64,000 nt of DNA from Pseudoalteromonas citrea (GCF_000238375.3 NZ_AHBZ03000027.1:930001-994000); one strand, 5' to 3'; shown: positions 26,159 through 36,084, counted from the first letter of the stretch. Program-made: numbers and translations. Notes: generated by a model from the sequence alone, not told the origin.

Positions 26159-28555
26159 ATGCGGTTAAAAGTACGTTTGGCTGCGGTGTTACTTTTTACT
26201 TCACTACTGCCGTTGTTGGTTGTATTTGTATTGAGTGTAACTCACAGTGCAGAGCAATCACGAAGCTTAAGCATTCAAGGTACGCTCGCTCAAGTTGGCA
26301 ATGCTGCTGCATTATTTGAACGCTACTTTAGTAACAGAAAAGCCGAAATTGCGTTGATGGCACGTGATCCTCGGGTGCAAAGCATGGACTTTGTTAAAAT
26401 GAGACCGTTTTTAATCGATGAAAAAAATCGGCAAAACAATGTCTATGAAAAGTTCATTGTGGGCACAAAAGATGGTAGTTTTCATAACACCGAAGGGGGC
26501 AACCCTCACCAGCAAATGAAACGCACTTTTGATGACACTCAGCCATTTTCAGTGCAAAAAACCATTAAAAAACGAGACTATTGGCGAACGACGGTTGGTG
26601 ACAATGTCGGTAATAGACAGATTACATTCGTGTCTGATCCGATGATCTCGTATACCACGGGGGTTAGACAAATCGTGGTGAGTGCGAGCATATTAAACAG
26701 CAAAGATAAGGTCGTTGGGCTACTTGGTGGCAGTGTTCCATGGCGTGAAATAGACCGTTTGGTGTCTGTGGTTCAAAACAAGATTATGACCATGTTTGCT
26801 GAAAATACGCGTCTAATGTTGGTTTCGAATTATGGCTACTATATGTACCACTGGGATCCGAATAAAGTTATACAATTAAAAAAGCATAATGATACCTGGG
26901 TACTCAATGAGATTGGCGAAAAGGAATCTGTTAGGCTTAAAATTAATGAAGAAGAAGACGAAGCAATACGCTCATTAGGCATAAAAATGCTGGCCGGGCA
27001 TACTGGGTTTGCTGAACTCAAAGATGCCGATACTTCACAGTTACAACATGTCTTTTTTGCCCCAATCCCTTCAACAGGCTACAGCATTGCTGTTGTTGTA
27101 CCAAATCGCGTTATATTTGAACCTGTTGAGTCATTAAAGCAGGTTTTATGGGGCACCTTTTTTATTGTATTCATTGTTGTTATTGCTTTTTCGCTCAAAC
27201 TATCGGGGCAGCTTTATGCACCAATACATGCTTTGACAAAAGCGGCCAAAGCGTTGTCGAATGGCGATTTCACTTACAAAGTTGTTAACCATCGTAAAGA
27301 TGAATTAGGAGAGCTTAGCCAAGCATTTGTTAAAATGCGAGATCAAGTTCATACACGGGAATATGAATTGGAAAAGCATGTAAAAGACCGAACACAGGCT
27401 TTGGAATATGCAAAAGAACGTGCTCAGCATGCTGTACAGGTTAAAAGCCGCTTTTTGGCCAATATGAGTCATGAAATTAGAACGCCTTTAAATGGTTTAT
27501 TGGGAATGCTTGAGTTACTGAAGTTGCAGTCTAAGTTAGATGCAGAGCAAACAAAAATGCTCACCATGGGAGCCAGTGCAGGGCAACACTTACTATCACT
27601 TGTGAATGATATCTTAGACATATCTAAACTGGAAGAAGGCCACGTTGAGTTAGTCATAGAAGACTTTTTGATGACGGAGTTATTAGATGACGTATTAGTT
27701 ATGTTGCAACCCCTTGCTGCGCGAAAGTCGCTAGAGTTAATGGTACATTGTGATGATGCTGTACCAAGTGCTATTAAAACAGATAAAGTGCGCTTGAAGC
27801 AGCTGCTGGTGAACTTAGTGAGTAATGCAATTAAGTTTACCTCACAAGGTAGTATCAAAATCATTATTTCAGCGCGGCCTGAGCAACAGCAATATCGCTT
27901 GATTTTTAATGTTATTGATACGGGGATAGGCATAAAGTCTGCTCAGTTAGAACACATATTCTTACCGTTTCAGCAAGCCGACGATAGTACCACAAGAGAA
28001 TATGGTGGAACGGGGTTGGGGTTGAGTATTTGCAGAGAACTTGCAGTATTACTGGGCGGAAGTATTGAAATTAGCTCTGAATATACCCAAGGAACACACG
28101 TAACTTTTGACATCTTAGTTAGCAAAGGTGAGGCTAAAGATGAATCTGTTTGTTTAACTGAAGCGCACTCCCTGTTATCTGGTAAAGTACTCGTAGCGGA
28201 AGATAATCCGATTAATCAAATGGTAATAAGTGCCATGTTGAGTAAGTTGGGTATGGACGTAAAAATAGCAGATGATGGCGTACTGGTGCTAGAGCAGCTT
28301 AGTTTAGAGCCTTATGACTTGGTTTTGATGGATATGCATATGCCGAATATGGATGGCGTAGAGGCGACTAAGCAGATCCGCCGTGATGCTCGCTGGAGTA
28401 ATTTGCCGATAATTGCGACGACTGCCAATGTTTTGCCGCAAGACATCGCATTATGTTTTAGTGCTGGCATGGATGATCACTTAGCCAAACCGTTGCAATT
28501 GGCGCAGTTACGACGTGCATTAGTACGTTGGCTCCCCAAAAAGGTGGGTACCTAA
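26159..28555 (+). CDS. Hybrid sensor histidine kinase/response regulator with extracytoplasmic Cache-type sensor
   Basis: 798 residues. TM1 (about 7-27), a periplasmic dCache-like sensor (about 30-320, with [12 protein letters not shown] and [11 protein letters not shown]), TM2 (about 325-347), HAMP (about 350-400), a short coiled coil, HisKA with phospho-acceptor His in [15 protein letters not shown] (about 440), HATPase with N-box [14 protein letters not shown]1 DTGIGI and G2 GGTGLGLSI, then a receiver domain (about 675-795) with acidic pocket AEDN, phospho-acceptor Asp in [13 protein letters not shown] and Lys in LAKPL. All catalytic residues are present. There is no Hpt domain, so the phosphorelay partner must be encoded elsewhere. 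The GH25 gene follows 77 bp later with its own ribosome site. The signal is unknown; Cache domains usually bind small metabolites. Confidence 0.93.
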   Translation: MRLKVRLAAVLLFTSLLPLLVVFVLSVTHSAEQSRSLSIQGTLAQVGNAAALFERYFSNRKAEIALMARDPRVQSMDFVKMRPFLIDEKNRQNNVYEKFIVGTKDGSFHNTEGGNPHQQMKRTFDDTQPFSVQKTIKKRDYWRTTVGDNVGNRQITFVSDPMISYTTGVRQIVVSASILNSKDKVVGLLGGSVPWREIDRLVSVVQNKIMTMFAENTRLMLVSNYGYYMYHWDPNKVIQLKKHNDTWVLNEIGEKESVRLKINEEEDEAIRSLGIKMLAGHTGFAELKDADTSQLQHVFFAPIPSTGYSIAVVVPNRVIFEPVESLKQVLWGTFFIVFIVVIAFSLKLSGQLYAPIHALTKAAKALSNGDFTYKVVNHRKDELGELSQAFVKMRDQVHTREYELEKHVKDRTQALEYAKERAQHAVQVKSRFLANMSHEIRTPLNGLLGMLELLKLQSKLDAEQTKMLTMGASAGQHLLSLVNDILDISKLEEGHVELVIEDFLMTELLDDVLVMLQPLAARKSLELMVHCDDAVPSAIKTDKVRLKQLLVNLVSNAIKFTSQGSIKIIISARPEQQQYRLIFNVIDTGIGIKSAQLEHIFLPFQQADDSTTREYGGTGLGLSICRELAVLLGGSIEISSEYTQGTHVTFDILVSKGEAKDESVCLTEAHSLLSGKVLVAEDNPINQMVISAMLSKLGMDVKIADDGVLVLEQLSLEPYDLVLMDMHMPNMDGVEATKQIRRDARWSNLPIIATTANVLPQDIALCFSAGMDDHLAKPLQLAQLRRALVRWLPKKVGT

Positions 28556-28632
28556 AAAGAGTTTTTGGCTAATTTCATGTAATATATAGAAAATAACAAT
28601 GTGCATAGCACAAGTACTCATAAGGAATGAGC

Positions 28633-29367
28633 ATGAGTATACGAATTTTTCAAGGGCTTGGTATTATAGCCCTGTTATTATTTTTGTTGTATAAACCCAT
28701 CATTTTTACATCTTCTGTGGCTAAAGAGCCCTTACCTTATAACGCGAAAATAGCTGCTAATACAAAGCGTATTTTAGGTATTGATGTGTCTCATCAACAA
28801 GGTGATATTAATTGGCAAAAAGTCGCACAGGCGGGGGTGTCTTTTGCGTATTTAAAAGCCTCAGATGGTGTGACCTATCAAGATCCTGCCTTTGTAACGT
28901 ATGCTAATTCGATAACGCAAACTTCTTTATTGGTTGGTGCATATCATTTTTTCGAAGCTGAAGATGATCCAATTGCTCAAGCTAAAAACTTTATAAATCA
29001 GGTTAAATCAGTTGATATGTCGCTTTTGCCTATGGTGGATGTGGAAATAACTAAAAATCAAACTCCTCACGTTATCGCATCACGATTACACGCGTATTTG
29101 CAGTATGTTAATGCATCTTTAGGGTGCAAACCCATTATTTATAGTTCGCGTAATTTTTGGAGCAAAAATATTGGCGCTACCTTTGCGGCTTATCCAGTTT
29201 GGCTAGCCGAATATAATGCGACATTAACACCACCGAAAGGCATCGATAACGTTGTACTGTGGCAATATTCAGATAAAGGCAAGATAGCGGGTATAAACCA
29301 TGAGGTTGACCTAGACCGAGTATTAAGCGCTCAACAGGGGTTGGAGTCATTAAAATGCAAATATTAG
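28633..29367 (+). CDS. GH25-family lysozyme, membrane-anchored or secreted
   Basis: 244 residues from the ATG at 28633; AAGGA is six bases upstream of it but directly touches the alternative ATG at 28627. An N-terminal hydrophobic segment (about 5-22) is a signal anchor or signal peptide. The GH25 fold follows: LGIDVSHQQGDINWQKVAQAGVSFAYLKASDG, LVGAYHFFEAEDDP, LPMVDVEI (acidic active-site DxE), YSSRNFW and VWLAEYNA, WQYSDKGKIAG. GH25 muramidases cut the beta-1,4 bond between MurNAc and GlcNAc. Its stop overlaps the start of the next membrane gene by 13 bp, so the two are translated together. Confidence 0.88.
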   Translation: MSIRIFQGLGIIALLLFLLYKPIIFTSSVAKEPLPYNAKIAANTKRILGIDVSHQQGDINWQKVAQAGVSFAYLKASDGVTYQDPAFVTYANSITQTSLLVGAYHFFEAEDDPIAQAKNFINQVKSVDMSLLPMVDVEITKNQTPHVIASRLHAYLQYVNASLGCKPIIYSSRNFWSKNIGATFAAYPVWLAEYNATLTPPKGIDNVVLWQYSDKGKIAGINHEVDLDRVLSAQQGLESLKCKY

Positions 29368-30320
29368 GTAAGGCCATCTCCATAGAGCGCGTTATTTATG
29401 ATGGCGACGGGGTAGCGAGTCGGTGGGGGTTTATTACGTTTGCGATGCTATGCGTATCGCTACTTGGTTTGAATATACAAAGTGATATAAACTTAAATAT
29501 ATTCAGTCACCAGTCTGCTTCGTTATATGACCATAACACCCATTATTTAGCTGAAATAGAAGACAATCTGTTGAAGGACTTTGGGCAGTTAAATGCTTTA
29601 ATGACACAGTTAAAAAGCAGTTTGAATACCTCAGTAAATAACGCGTTGTGGAGTAAAGATGTTTCCGTAATCTATCATGAGTTTGTTGCCATTTTAAGCT
29701 CTGGTAGCCACTATGTTTTGTCAGCTATCGCTGTGGTGGGTGGTCTGCAAATCGTGAATTATCTCAGTGATTGGTTAGCGCCCATTATTTTTAATGTATT
29801 ACTGGGGTATATGTCGGTATGGGGTGTGTTGATGTCACTCAAACCACGACTGATTCATCAGGCTACATTACAATGGGTAAGTAAGCTATTGGGTGTAACA
29901 TGGTTGTGTATGTATGTCGTGATCCCGTACTCAATCCATATTAGCTCAGCTGTCACTCATGAAATAGAAACACATTTTCATAACACGATTAGTCATGATT
30001 ATTTTGCTTCAATAGGCCAAGATATAAGCCAGACAGCGCACAAAATGCAATCAAAAAGTAATGAATTTGATAAACAGGGAGCGGCCAAGTCGATGGAGCC
30101 GGCGTTTACATCAAAAATTGCTCAGGCTCAATTACAAAGAGGTGCGAAGGTGATAATGACTGCGCTAGCACACTCCGTCATATCATTGTTACTGGCTCCC
30201 CTAAGTATTGGCTTTGTATTGTATTTAGTTTTTTGCCATGTATTGCGCGGACTGACTCGTCAGGAGGTGCGGTCAACGCCTGTGTGTGGAGACCCCGTAC
30301 CTATTACACCTTTAAAGTGA
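29355..30320 (+). CDS. Unknown membrane protein coupled to the GH25 gene
   Basis: 321 residues, not recognised. Hydrophobic segments at about 23-42, 120-140, 148-165, 175-200 and 280-305; between the first two lies a polar helical stretch (residues 50-115) and before the last a polar stretch rich in K/Q/S (about 230-265). The start codon lies within the last codons of the lysozyme gene, which implies translational coupling. A partner or inhibitor role for the muramidase is conceivable, but nothing in the sequence shows it. Confidence 0.6.
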   Translation: MQILGKAISIERVIYDGDGVASRWGFITFAMLCVSLLGLNIQSDINLNIFSHQSASLYDHNTHYLAEIEDNLLKDFGQLNALMTQLKSSLNTSVNNALWSKDVSVIYHEFVAILSSGSHYVLSAIAVVGGLQIVNYLSDWLAPIIFNVLLGYMSVWGVLMSLKPRLIHQATLQWVSKLLGVTWLCMYVVIPYSIHISSAVTHEIETHFHNTISHDYFASIGQDISQTAHKMQSKSNEFDKQGAAKSMEPAFTSKIAQAQLQRGAKVIMTALAHSVISLLLAPLSIGFVLYLVFCHVLRGLTRQEVRSTPVCGDPVPITPLK

Positions 30321-30787
30321 TTCTGTGAGAGCGGGAGAAGCTCTGTTTCAAGTAATATAGTTTATTTGGTCGTTATTCAATAATAACGACAGGTAAAATA
30401 GTGGGTTGTCGCGTAATCCTGCTGCGCAGCCCATTCAGTACTGCTGTATTTTGAAACTAATTTAATCATCAAATAAACAAAGAGCTCCAAATATTGAGTG
30501 TTAAGAGCTGTGGCGATTTCGCTAGTGTAACCCCTTGCCTAATCACAGAGTTACCTGCTTTGCCCCCTTCATTTGGTATTCGAGGCTGTAAGCCATAATA
30601 CGGTCAAAGTTATTGAGATTAGCGTTAGAGTTTCCTTCAATGTAAGCTATTTATTGGACAGCTTAAAGGTCTATGAGTTAGTTATCTTTATTTATGGTTA
30701 CCCCTATTTATTTTGTAAATTAATAAACTAATTATGGTACAGCTACGCCGCTGAGAACATCATTCCAGCGCTTATTTTATCAGCTCG
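30321..30787. other. Intergenic region
   Basis: About 470 bp. A weak hairpin (AGAGCGGGAGAAGCTCT, near 30328) follows the membrane gene. The rest shows no gene, repeat or RNA that is recognised. Confidence 0.4.
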
Positions 30788-31033
30788 GTGATGCTGGAGG
30801 TGAAATTGAGATTCAATAAGAAGTATACGCAGTGGGTTCAAGATTTTTCATGTTTTAGATTTCATCATAAAATTGGGGGGAATTTGATCTTTTTTCTTGC
30901 GAATATGGGAATTTGTAATGTTGTGGCCCACATATCAAGTGAAAGGTATTTTTCTAGTTTTACTAGCCAATTAATAATATCCCTCATTTTTACAGTGGCT
31001 TTTTATGTGCGGAAAAACCCCAAAGAGCAGTAG
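30788..31033 (+). CDS. Short hypothetical protein next to the IS5 insertion
   Basis: 81 residues with two possible membrane segments (about 29-47 and 58-75). The start is uncertain: GGAGG lies just before a GTG at 30800, so translation may begin there. It ends seven bases before the direct repeat that flanks the IS5-family element. It is unrecognised and may be a remnant. Confidence 0.35.
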   Translation: MMLEVKLRFNKKYTQWVQDFSCFRFHHKIGGNLIFFLANMGICNVVAHISSERYFSSFTSQLIISLIFTVAFYVRKNPKEQ

Positions 31034-31047
31034 AAAGCACAAATAGG

Positions 31048-32077
31048 GGCCTTGTTGATCAAATAGCTAACTACCAATCAATTTCTCAGTTTTAACTTTG
31101 TTGCTGATATTTGGGCATACCTAGCCCATTCATTTTATTTATTGCCTTCACTTTAATCATCGTTTCAGTATGCTGACTATTGAATTGACGACTTTTCAGC
31201 TTATCACCCATTACTTGTTTAAAACGATACATCGCCGTCTCGGCAAGTGAACGAAGATGGTACCCTGAATTCATTTTCCACTGCGTTAACCCTATTTGGT
31301 GCATCATAAATATGGCATTGTTTCTGGGGTGTCCTTCTTCCCAGTATTGGGCATTCTCTCTTGGCGGTACCCGCATAATCGCACCTTTTGCTGCGACCTC
31401 CTCATAGCAACTGCGTGTGTCATATGCACCATCACCTGTGACTCTGTCTATATTCCTACGCAGTGGCCTGATTAAATCGGCAAGGGCTTCACCATCTGAC
31501 ACATTTACCATCGACAGCTCAGCACCCACAATATCGTGACTTGTCGCATCAACGGCCAAGTGCAATTTTCGCCAAGTTCGGCGCTTAGTCGCACGATGTT
31601 TTCTTGTATGCCATTCACCATTTCCATACACTTTAAGGCCCGTGCTATCGACCACAATATCTATAAAGCCTTTGCCTGCGCTTTTTCTATATTGCACATC
31701 AAGTGTTTTACTGCGTTTGCATAAACAGCTATAACCCGGTGATTGCAGCGAGGTATCCATCGTAGTAAGTAAGGAATTTACAAACCCTTCTAAGGCCCTG
31801 AGTGGCAAATGGAATACGGCCCTTAAGGTTAAACACGTTTCAATTGCTAAATCAGAATAGTAATTTGAACGACCACGGCCACCGTGCTTTTCAGTATTCT
31901 GCCACTTTGAGATGGCACTATCACTTAGCCAAATGTTGATGTTACCGCGTTGAACTAAAGCACGATTGTACTGTGACCAATTCCTAATTTTCTTCTTCAT
32001 TTCAAGGCATGGGTTAAGGCATTTTATGATCTGATCACACCAAACCAAAGAAGTTCAATTATTTAGGAAACAACGGC
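31048..32077 (-). mobile_element. IS5-family (IS903-type) insertion sequence
   Basis: Length 1030 bp. The ends are imperfect inverted repeats: left GGCCTTGTTGATCAAATAGC and, read inwards from the right, GCCGTTGTTTCCTAAATAA. They are flanked by ACAAATAGG (31039-31047) and CCAAATAGG (32078-32086), which agree at 8 of 9 positions, as expected for the 9-bp target duplication of the IS903 group. It contains one intact transposase gene. Confidence 0.85.
31092..32000 (-). CDS. IS5-family transposase
   Basis: 302 residues from the ATG at 32000 (KKKIRNWSQYNRALVQRG, the usual N-terminus in the IS903 group); an in-frame GTG at 32048 is less likely. It is a DDE enzyme: IDIVVDSTGLKVYGNGEW has the first Asp, RVTGDGAYDTRSCYE the second, and SLAETAMYRFKQVMGDKL the Glu of the YREK-type motif. 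It appears full length and undamaged, so the copy may still be mobile. Confidence 0.92.
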   Translation of the reverse strand: MKKKIRNWSQYNRALVQRGNINIWLSDSAISKWQNTEKHGGRGRSNYYSDLAIETCLTLRAVFHLPLRALEGFVNSLLTTMDTSLQSPGYSCLCKRSKTLDVQYRKSAGKGFIDIVVDSTGLKVYGNGEWHTRKHRATKRRTWRKLHLAVDATSHDIVGAELSMVNVSDGEALADLIRPLRRNIDRVTGDGAYDTRSCYEEVAAKGAIMRVPPRENAQYWEEGHPRNNAIFMMHQIGLTQWKMNSGYHLRSLAETAMYRFKQVMGDKLKSRQFNSQHTETMIKVKAINKMNGLGMPKYQQQS

Positions 32078-32266
32078 CAAATAGGTTAAAAGAATAAATT
32101 AACCTTTTCAGTATTTAGCTGCTCTTCTGCCCATTTTGTAAACATTTAACGCCGAACTCAGGGCCCCTAACATTGCCTTTTTGATATAATTTTATGCAGC
32201 TATTAATCCGTTTTTGAAAGTGAAGAGTATAGACTGAGGTTATTACAGGCTTTAAGTGGGTTTAAA

Positions 32267-32395
32267 ATGCGACTATTAATCATATTACTTGCGCTGCTAA
32301 CGGTTGCGGGTTGTTCAACAAAATTTGCTTATCGAAATGCAGGGTGGCTTACCTATTGGTATTTAGATGATTATATTTCATCGAATTTACATTGA
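32267..32395 (+). pseudogene. Truncated DUF6279-type lipoprotein gene
   Basis: 42 codons starting MRLLIILLALLTVAGCS, a lipobox with the Cys at residue 16, then KFAYRNAGWLTYWYLDDYI, the conserved beginning of DUF6279 lipoproteins (normally near 280 residues). The frame stops at the TGA of TGACACCC, the terminal motif of the Y1-type element found intact at 34231, so the gene was cut by that element. The missing part was not found elsewhere in the window. Confidence 0.7.
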
Positions 32396-32457
32396 CACCC
32401 ATCCAAAGTTGATTTTTTTCATTCATTGCCTATCTTTTACATTAATTTACATTGACA
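32393..32457 (+). repeat. Orphan left end(s) of the Y1-type element
   Basis: The first 46 bases of the element (TGACACCCATCCAAAGTTG onwards, as at 34231) stand alone here. They run directly into a second partial copy of the terminus (AATTTACATTGACA) that is then interrupted by the IS1111-type element; its continuation CCCATCCAAAGTT is at 33947. Confidence 0.75.
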
Positions 32458-32471
32458 TATATGGACACTCC

Positions 32472-32825
32472 CGGTATGTCAAACAAAATAACTCTGGCGG
32501 GGTAGAATAAACTACCTCGTTTTTTCATTTCGTCGCTGCCACTGTTTGACGTTTGACCCATTTGCAATAAAGCGTTGCTCTGACATATATCCGGGCTTAA
32601 CTGTTATTTCAGTGCCCCTAATGAGCTTCGAGCCTATACACCCTAATTTGAATACACCCAAGCGGTTTATATACCGTGCCTTTGCCGGGTTTTGTATAGG
32701 CAGGCTAGGCCTTTTTTCATCTAACTGTAGCGAACAATGATAGGCGATTGGCAAGTACTCTCAACACCCACTCGGGTTAAGTCACCCTTGTCTTTTACGA
32801 GCTGCTTGCCAATCTAACTTGGTGT
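32472..32825 (-). ncRNA. Candidate guide (seekRNA/bridge RNA) region of IS1111 copy 1
   Basis: In the IS1111 group the noncoding end downstream of the transposase encodes a small RNA that directs target choice (known for the family). This 354-bp noncoding end is in the right place and orientation. RNA limits and guide bases were not determined. Confidence 0.35.
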
Positions 32826-33863
32826 TTAAACATTACCTTGAACCTGGTTGCATGAACGTATGGGGCGGTAATATTCATTTTTTTGAAGTAATATCCACAT
32901 TAATCTTGCCAGACGATGCGCCATTGCAACCGCAGCTTTATTCACACCACGCCTTTGCTTGATGGCAGTGACCCATAGGTTCAGGTCATCGTCTTTTTTA
33001 TGCGCGTGGTTCACAACCGTTCGAGCACCATGAATAAGTTGTTTTCTGAGGTACCCATCTCCACGTTTAGTAATTGTGCCCAAACGATTTGTTTCACCAG
33101 ACGCATATTGCCTAGGCGTAAGGCCAAGCCAGACGCTAAAGTCTTTCGCACTTTTAAATGCTTGCCCTTTATCGATACTAGCGCTAAACGCGGAGGCAAT
33201 GATAGGGCCAATCCCAGGAATTGATTGCATAATTTCTGCACTGGTGTTGTGGGTATTAGTTTGTTGAAACAAGGTATCCATTAGTTTAATTTTTTTATCA
33301 TAGTTTTCTAACTCTTGTTGTACTTCTAACAACATGAGGCGAATAACAGGTTGAACATCTTGTGATAAAAGTTCATGGATATGCTTTTTGAATACAGAGT
33401 ATGCTTTGGGAATGTGAAACCCAAATTCGAGGAGTAAACTTCGAGTTTGATTTATACAGGCAGTACGAGTACTGAGTAGCCTTTCTCGTATTCTATGTAG
33501 ACAAAGCACAGCTTGTTGCTGTTCACTTTTAATGGGAACAAAGCGAATGTTAGGCCTTCTACTTGCTTCATATATTGCCAAACAATCATTTTTATCATTT
33601 TTGTTACCACGTACAAATGGGGTAACATGTTGTGCAGGAATTAAATTAACTTGATGACCAGAATTTAAGCATGCTCTGCCCCAGTAGTGAGAGGATGAAC
33701 AAGCTTCCATAACGACTTTACAAGGCGGTAAATTAAGGATTATTTCATGGAGTTTTACTCTAGAAACCCGCTTTGAGAAACAAGGTTTTCCGTGTTCATC
33801 AATTCCAAGAAGTTGAAAGACATTTTTTGCTAAATCGATGCTTAATATACTAACGTTATTCAT
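32826..33863 (-). CDS. IS110-family transposase (IS1111 group)
   Basis: 345 residues. The N-terminal DEDD (RuvC-like) domain begins SILSIDLAKNVFQLLGID, continues with VVMEACSSSHYWGR and the KNDKNDCLAIYEA motif. The C-terminal Transposase_20 domain contains IMQSIPGIGPIIASAFSA and the Ser region FSVWLGLTPRQYASGE, GDGYLRKQLIHGART. Both domains appear intact. The gene is read leftwards within IS1111 copy 1. Confidence 0.93.
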   Translation of the reverse strand: MNNVSILSIDLAKNVFQLLGIDEHGKPCFSKRVSRVKLHEIILNLPPCKVVMEACSSSHYWGRACLNSGHQVNLIPAQHVTPFVRGNKNDKNDCLAIYEASRRPNIRFVPIKSEQQQAVLCLHRIRERLLSTRTACINQTRSLLLEFGFHIPKAYSVFKKHIHELLSQDVQPVIRLMLLEVQQELENYDKKIKLMDTLFQQTNTHNTSAEIMQSIPGIGPIIASAFSASIDKGQAFKSAKDFSVWLGLTPRQYASGETNRLGTITKRGDGYLRKQLIHGARTVVNHAHKKDDDLNLWVTAIKQRRGVNKAAVAMAHRLARLMWILLQKNEYYRPIRSCNQVQGNV

Positions 33864-33959
33864 GATGGATGCTCCTACTAACTATCGTTAAAAACACACC
33901 TTTAGTTTGGCGCATTGACGCCGATTTGGGAGTGTCCATCTCATCACCCATCCAAAGTT

Positions 33960-34217
33960 CCAATTGTTATGACCCCCGAGGAGGTTAAACGTCTCATGTC
34001 GTTTTTAAGTAAACGATATTATTTAATTTCAGGTTTAATGTATGGTAGCGGCTTACGTGTAATGGAAGCTGTTCAACTACGAGTTCAGGATATTGACTTT
34101 GACTACAAATGCATTCGGATCTGGAATGGAAAAGGGAATAAACATCGGGTGGTTACACTCGCCACAGAACTTATACCTTTGCTAAGAAATCAAATTGCTC
34201 AGGCTAATGAATACTTA
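33960..34217 (+). pseudogene. Internal fragment of an integron integrase gene
   Basis: 258 bp that align without gaps to 45565-45822 of the intact integrase gene, with only a few differences (for example near 34178-34184). It encodes the catalytic Arg region (YGSGLRVMEAVQLRVQD) but not the rest. Its left edge joins the truncated Y1-element end CCCATCCAAAGTT, its right edge the intact Y1 element. A 102-codon ORF through it is an artefact of the junctions. Confidence 0.9.
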
Positions 34218-34307
34218 CATTAATTTACATTGACACCCATCCAAAGTTGATTTTTTTCATTCATTGCCTATCTTTTAGATTCAGCTCAAAAGATAGGCAA
34301 TTCTCTC

Positions 34308-35485
34308 ATGGCCACAGCACGCAAAAGACAAGTGAGTTTAACGGATACCAAATACTACCATTGTATTTCACGGTGTGTTCGCCGTGCTTATTTGTGTGGT
34401 GAAGATAAGGTAACAGGGCAGTCGTACGAGCATAGAAGAGGCTGGGTAGAGGATAAGCTACTTGAACTTGCCAAAGTGTTTTGTATTGATGTGTGTGCGT
34501 ATGCGGTGATGAGTAACCATACTCACATTGTGCTGTATGTAGATGATATAAAGGCTAAAAGACTGAGTGATAAATCGATTATCATCAGATGGCATAAGTT
34601 GTTTAAAGGTACCATACTATCTCACAAGTACCTTCAAGGTGAGCGGCTAGACTCAGCGCAGCAATACTTTTTAAATAAAGACATTGAACAATTTAGAGAA
34701 CGTTTAGCGAGTATCAGTTGGTTTATGCGGGTACTGAATGAAAGTATTGCCCGAAAAGCGAATAAGGAAGATAACTGTACAGGCAGATTTTGGGAAGGGC
34801 GCTTTAAATCACAAGCCTTACTCGATGAAGCGGCACTGGCAGCCTGTATGGCGTATGTTGATTTAAACCCAATTAGAGCAAAGATGGCTGACACACCCGA
34901 AACCTCAGACTACACCAGTGTAAAAACTCGTTGTGAACATGCCAAAGAGGGCAAGCAACCTAAACAATTGGCGCTGGTTGTACTGGGAGATTTTGGGAAG
35001 GGCGCTTTAAATCACAAGCTTTACTTGATGAAGCGGCACTGGCAGCCTGTATGGCGTATGTTGATTTAAATCCAATCAGAGCAAAGATGGCTGACACACC
35101 CGAAACCTCAGACTACACCAGTGTAAAAACTCGTTGTGAACATGCCAAAGAGGGCAAGCAACCTAAACAATTGGCGCGTTTTGCAGGCAGCCCCCGAAAG
35201 CGCATGCCTAAAGGTTTACCGTTTGAATTAAAGTCATACTTAGAGCTGGTAGAATTAACCGGCCGATGTATGCGAGCAGATAAGCGAGGCGCTATAAGCC
35301 CAATCAACTCCCCAATTTTAGAAAGACTAAACATAGCCCCGGAAAACTGGCTAAAACTCACCACGCAATTTACCAGAGTATTCCACGGTGCAGTAGGGCG
35401 ACCTCAAAAGCTTGATAATTATTGTGCGAGCCTGGAAATTAAACGGCGGGCTAACTATAAGCAGTGTGAAAGGTTGCTGGCTTAA
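34308..35485 (+). pseudogene. Y1_Tnp (REP-associated-type) transposase, frameshifted by a tandem duplication
   Basis: The N-terminal frame 34308-35069 begins with a KRQVSLTDTKYYHCISRCV segment and has the HUH metal motif in VMSNHTHIVLYVD; the tyrosine-helix region follows, up to FWEGRFKSQALLDEAALAA. A near-direct repeat (34786-34973 and 34989-35176, spacing 203 bp, not a multiple of three) then shifts the frame. The C-terminal part resumes at 35051-35485 (AYVDLNPIRAKMADTPETSDY onwards, to CERLLA). Removing one repeat unit would give a protein of about 320 residues, normal for the family. Confidence 0.85.
34786..35176 (+). repeat. Imperfect 188-bp tandem duplication inside the Y1 transposase gene
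   Basis: Copies at 34786-34973 and 34989-35176 are separated by 15 bases. They differ at several silent positions (for example AACCCAATTAGA versus AATCCAATCAGA), which suggests that the second copy came from a diverged relative and not from simple slippage. Confidence 0.9.
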
Positions 35486-35693
35486 TTTTTAGACCATCAA
35501 GATAATCTCTATATAACCGATACTCCATAACTTGGCGGCTTAGCTGTGCCTTATTACTGGGCATGAGTTCAGTTTTTCTCTATTCTGGAGCTGATAGCAC
35601 ATTTACTTGATTTGATTTTACTAACCAAGCGATATTTCAGATTGAACGCGGCTTATTTGTTGGTATTAATTTTTGGGTGGGTGTCATCCTAAT

Positions 35694-35966
35694 CTATCCT
35701 TTGTTTTCACAGGCCTTGGCGATACGGCGACTACTGATCAACCCATGTGCATAACCGAGTAAAATTATCTTTAACATCACCGCTGGCGAATACGCCGCCG
35801 CGCCCGTTTTATCATTGTTATACCCTGCATCAAACCCCGATAAGTCGAGCTTATTTTCAATAATATAACAAAGCGCGTACTCAAATGTACCAGGCAATAT
35901 CTGTTCAGAAAAATTGATTGGAATGAATTTATTTTGGCAGGATAAGTCAGGCTTGTAGTTAGCCAT
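35694..35966 (-). pseudogene. N-terminal fragment of an IS1182-family transposase
   Basis: 90 residues. LSGFDAGYNNDKTGAAAYSPAVMLKIILLGYAHGLISSRRIAKACE is the conserved start of IS1182-type transposases, normally 450-550 residues. The frame ends a few codons later where the right end of the Y1-type element begins, so that insertion cut the gene. The start region at 35966 is intact; no IS1182 end was located to its right. Confidence 0.8.
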
Positions 35967-36084
35967 AACAGTTTACCATGGGTGAATAATATCTATTAGA
36001 TCACAGTAACCAGCTTGGTTCAAGGTCAAAAAGTGAACAAGTTAAGCAGTGTAGAATAAGTCCCTGAAACGAGTAATTCTACAG

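Larger units (their letters stand above)
32458..33946 (-). mobile_element. IS110-family, IS1111-group element (copy 1)
   Basis: Subterminal inverted repeats ATGGACACTCCC (32461-32472) and GGGAGTGTCCAT (33928-33939). Joining the flanks at 32457 and 33947 restores the Y1-element end TTTACATTGACACCCATCC, which sets the limits with 3 and 7 nt outside the repeats, as described for the IS1111 group. No target duplication. A noncoding stretch of about 350 bp follows the transposase gene; the 80-codon ORF in it is not thought to be real. Confidence 0.85.
34231..35686 (+). mobile_element. Y1 (HUH)-transposase element with inverted ends, damaged
   Basis: It starts TGACACCCATCCAAA (34231-34245) and ends TTTGGGTGGGTGTCA (35672-35686), an inverted repeat with one mismatch over 15 bases. 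Inside is a transposase gene broken by a tandem duplication. The right end lies against an IS1182 transposase fragment, the left end against the integrase fragment. AATTTACAT precedes all copies of the left end in this region and may be part of the element. Confidence 0.65.

Noticed and set aside
32512-32754. 80-codon ORF in the noncoding end of IS1111 copy 1
   Set aside because: It lies in the region expected to encode the guide RNA, and the protein has no recognisable features.
33915-34223. Separate small tyrosine recombinase gene
   Set aside because: It is a 258-bp internal piece of the integron integrase gene with unrelated ends; the catalytic His and Tyr part is missing.
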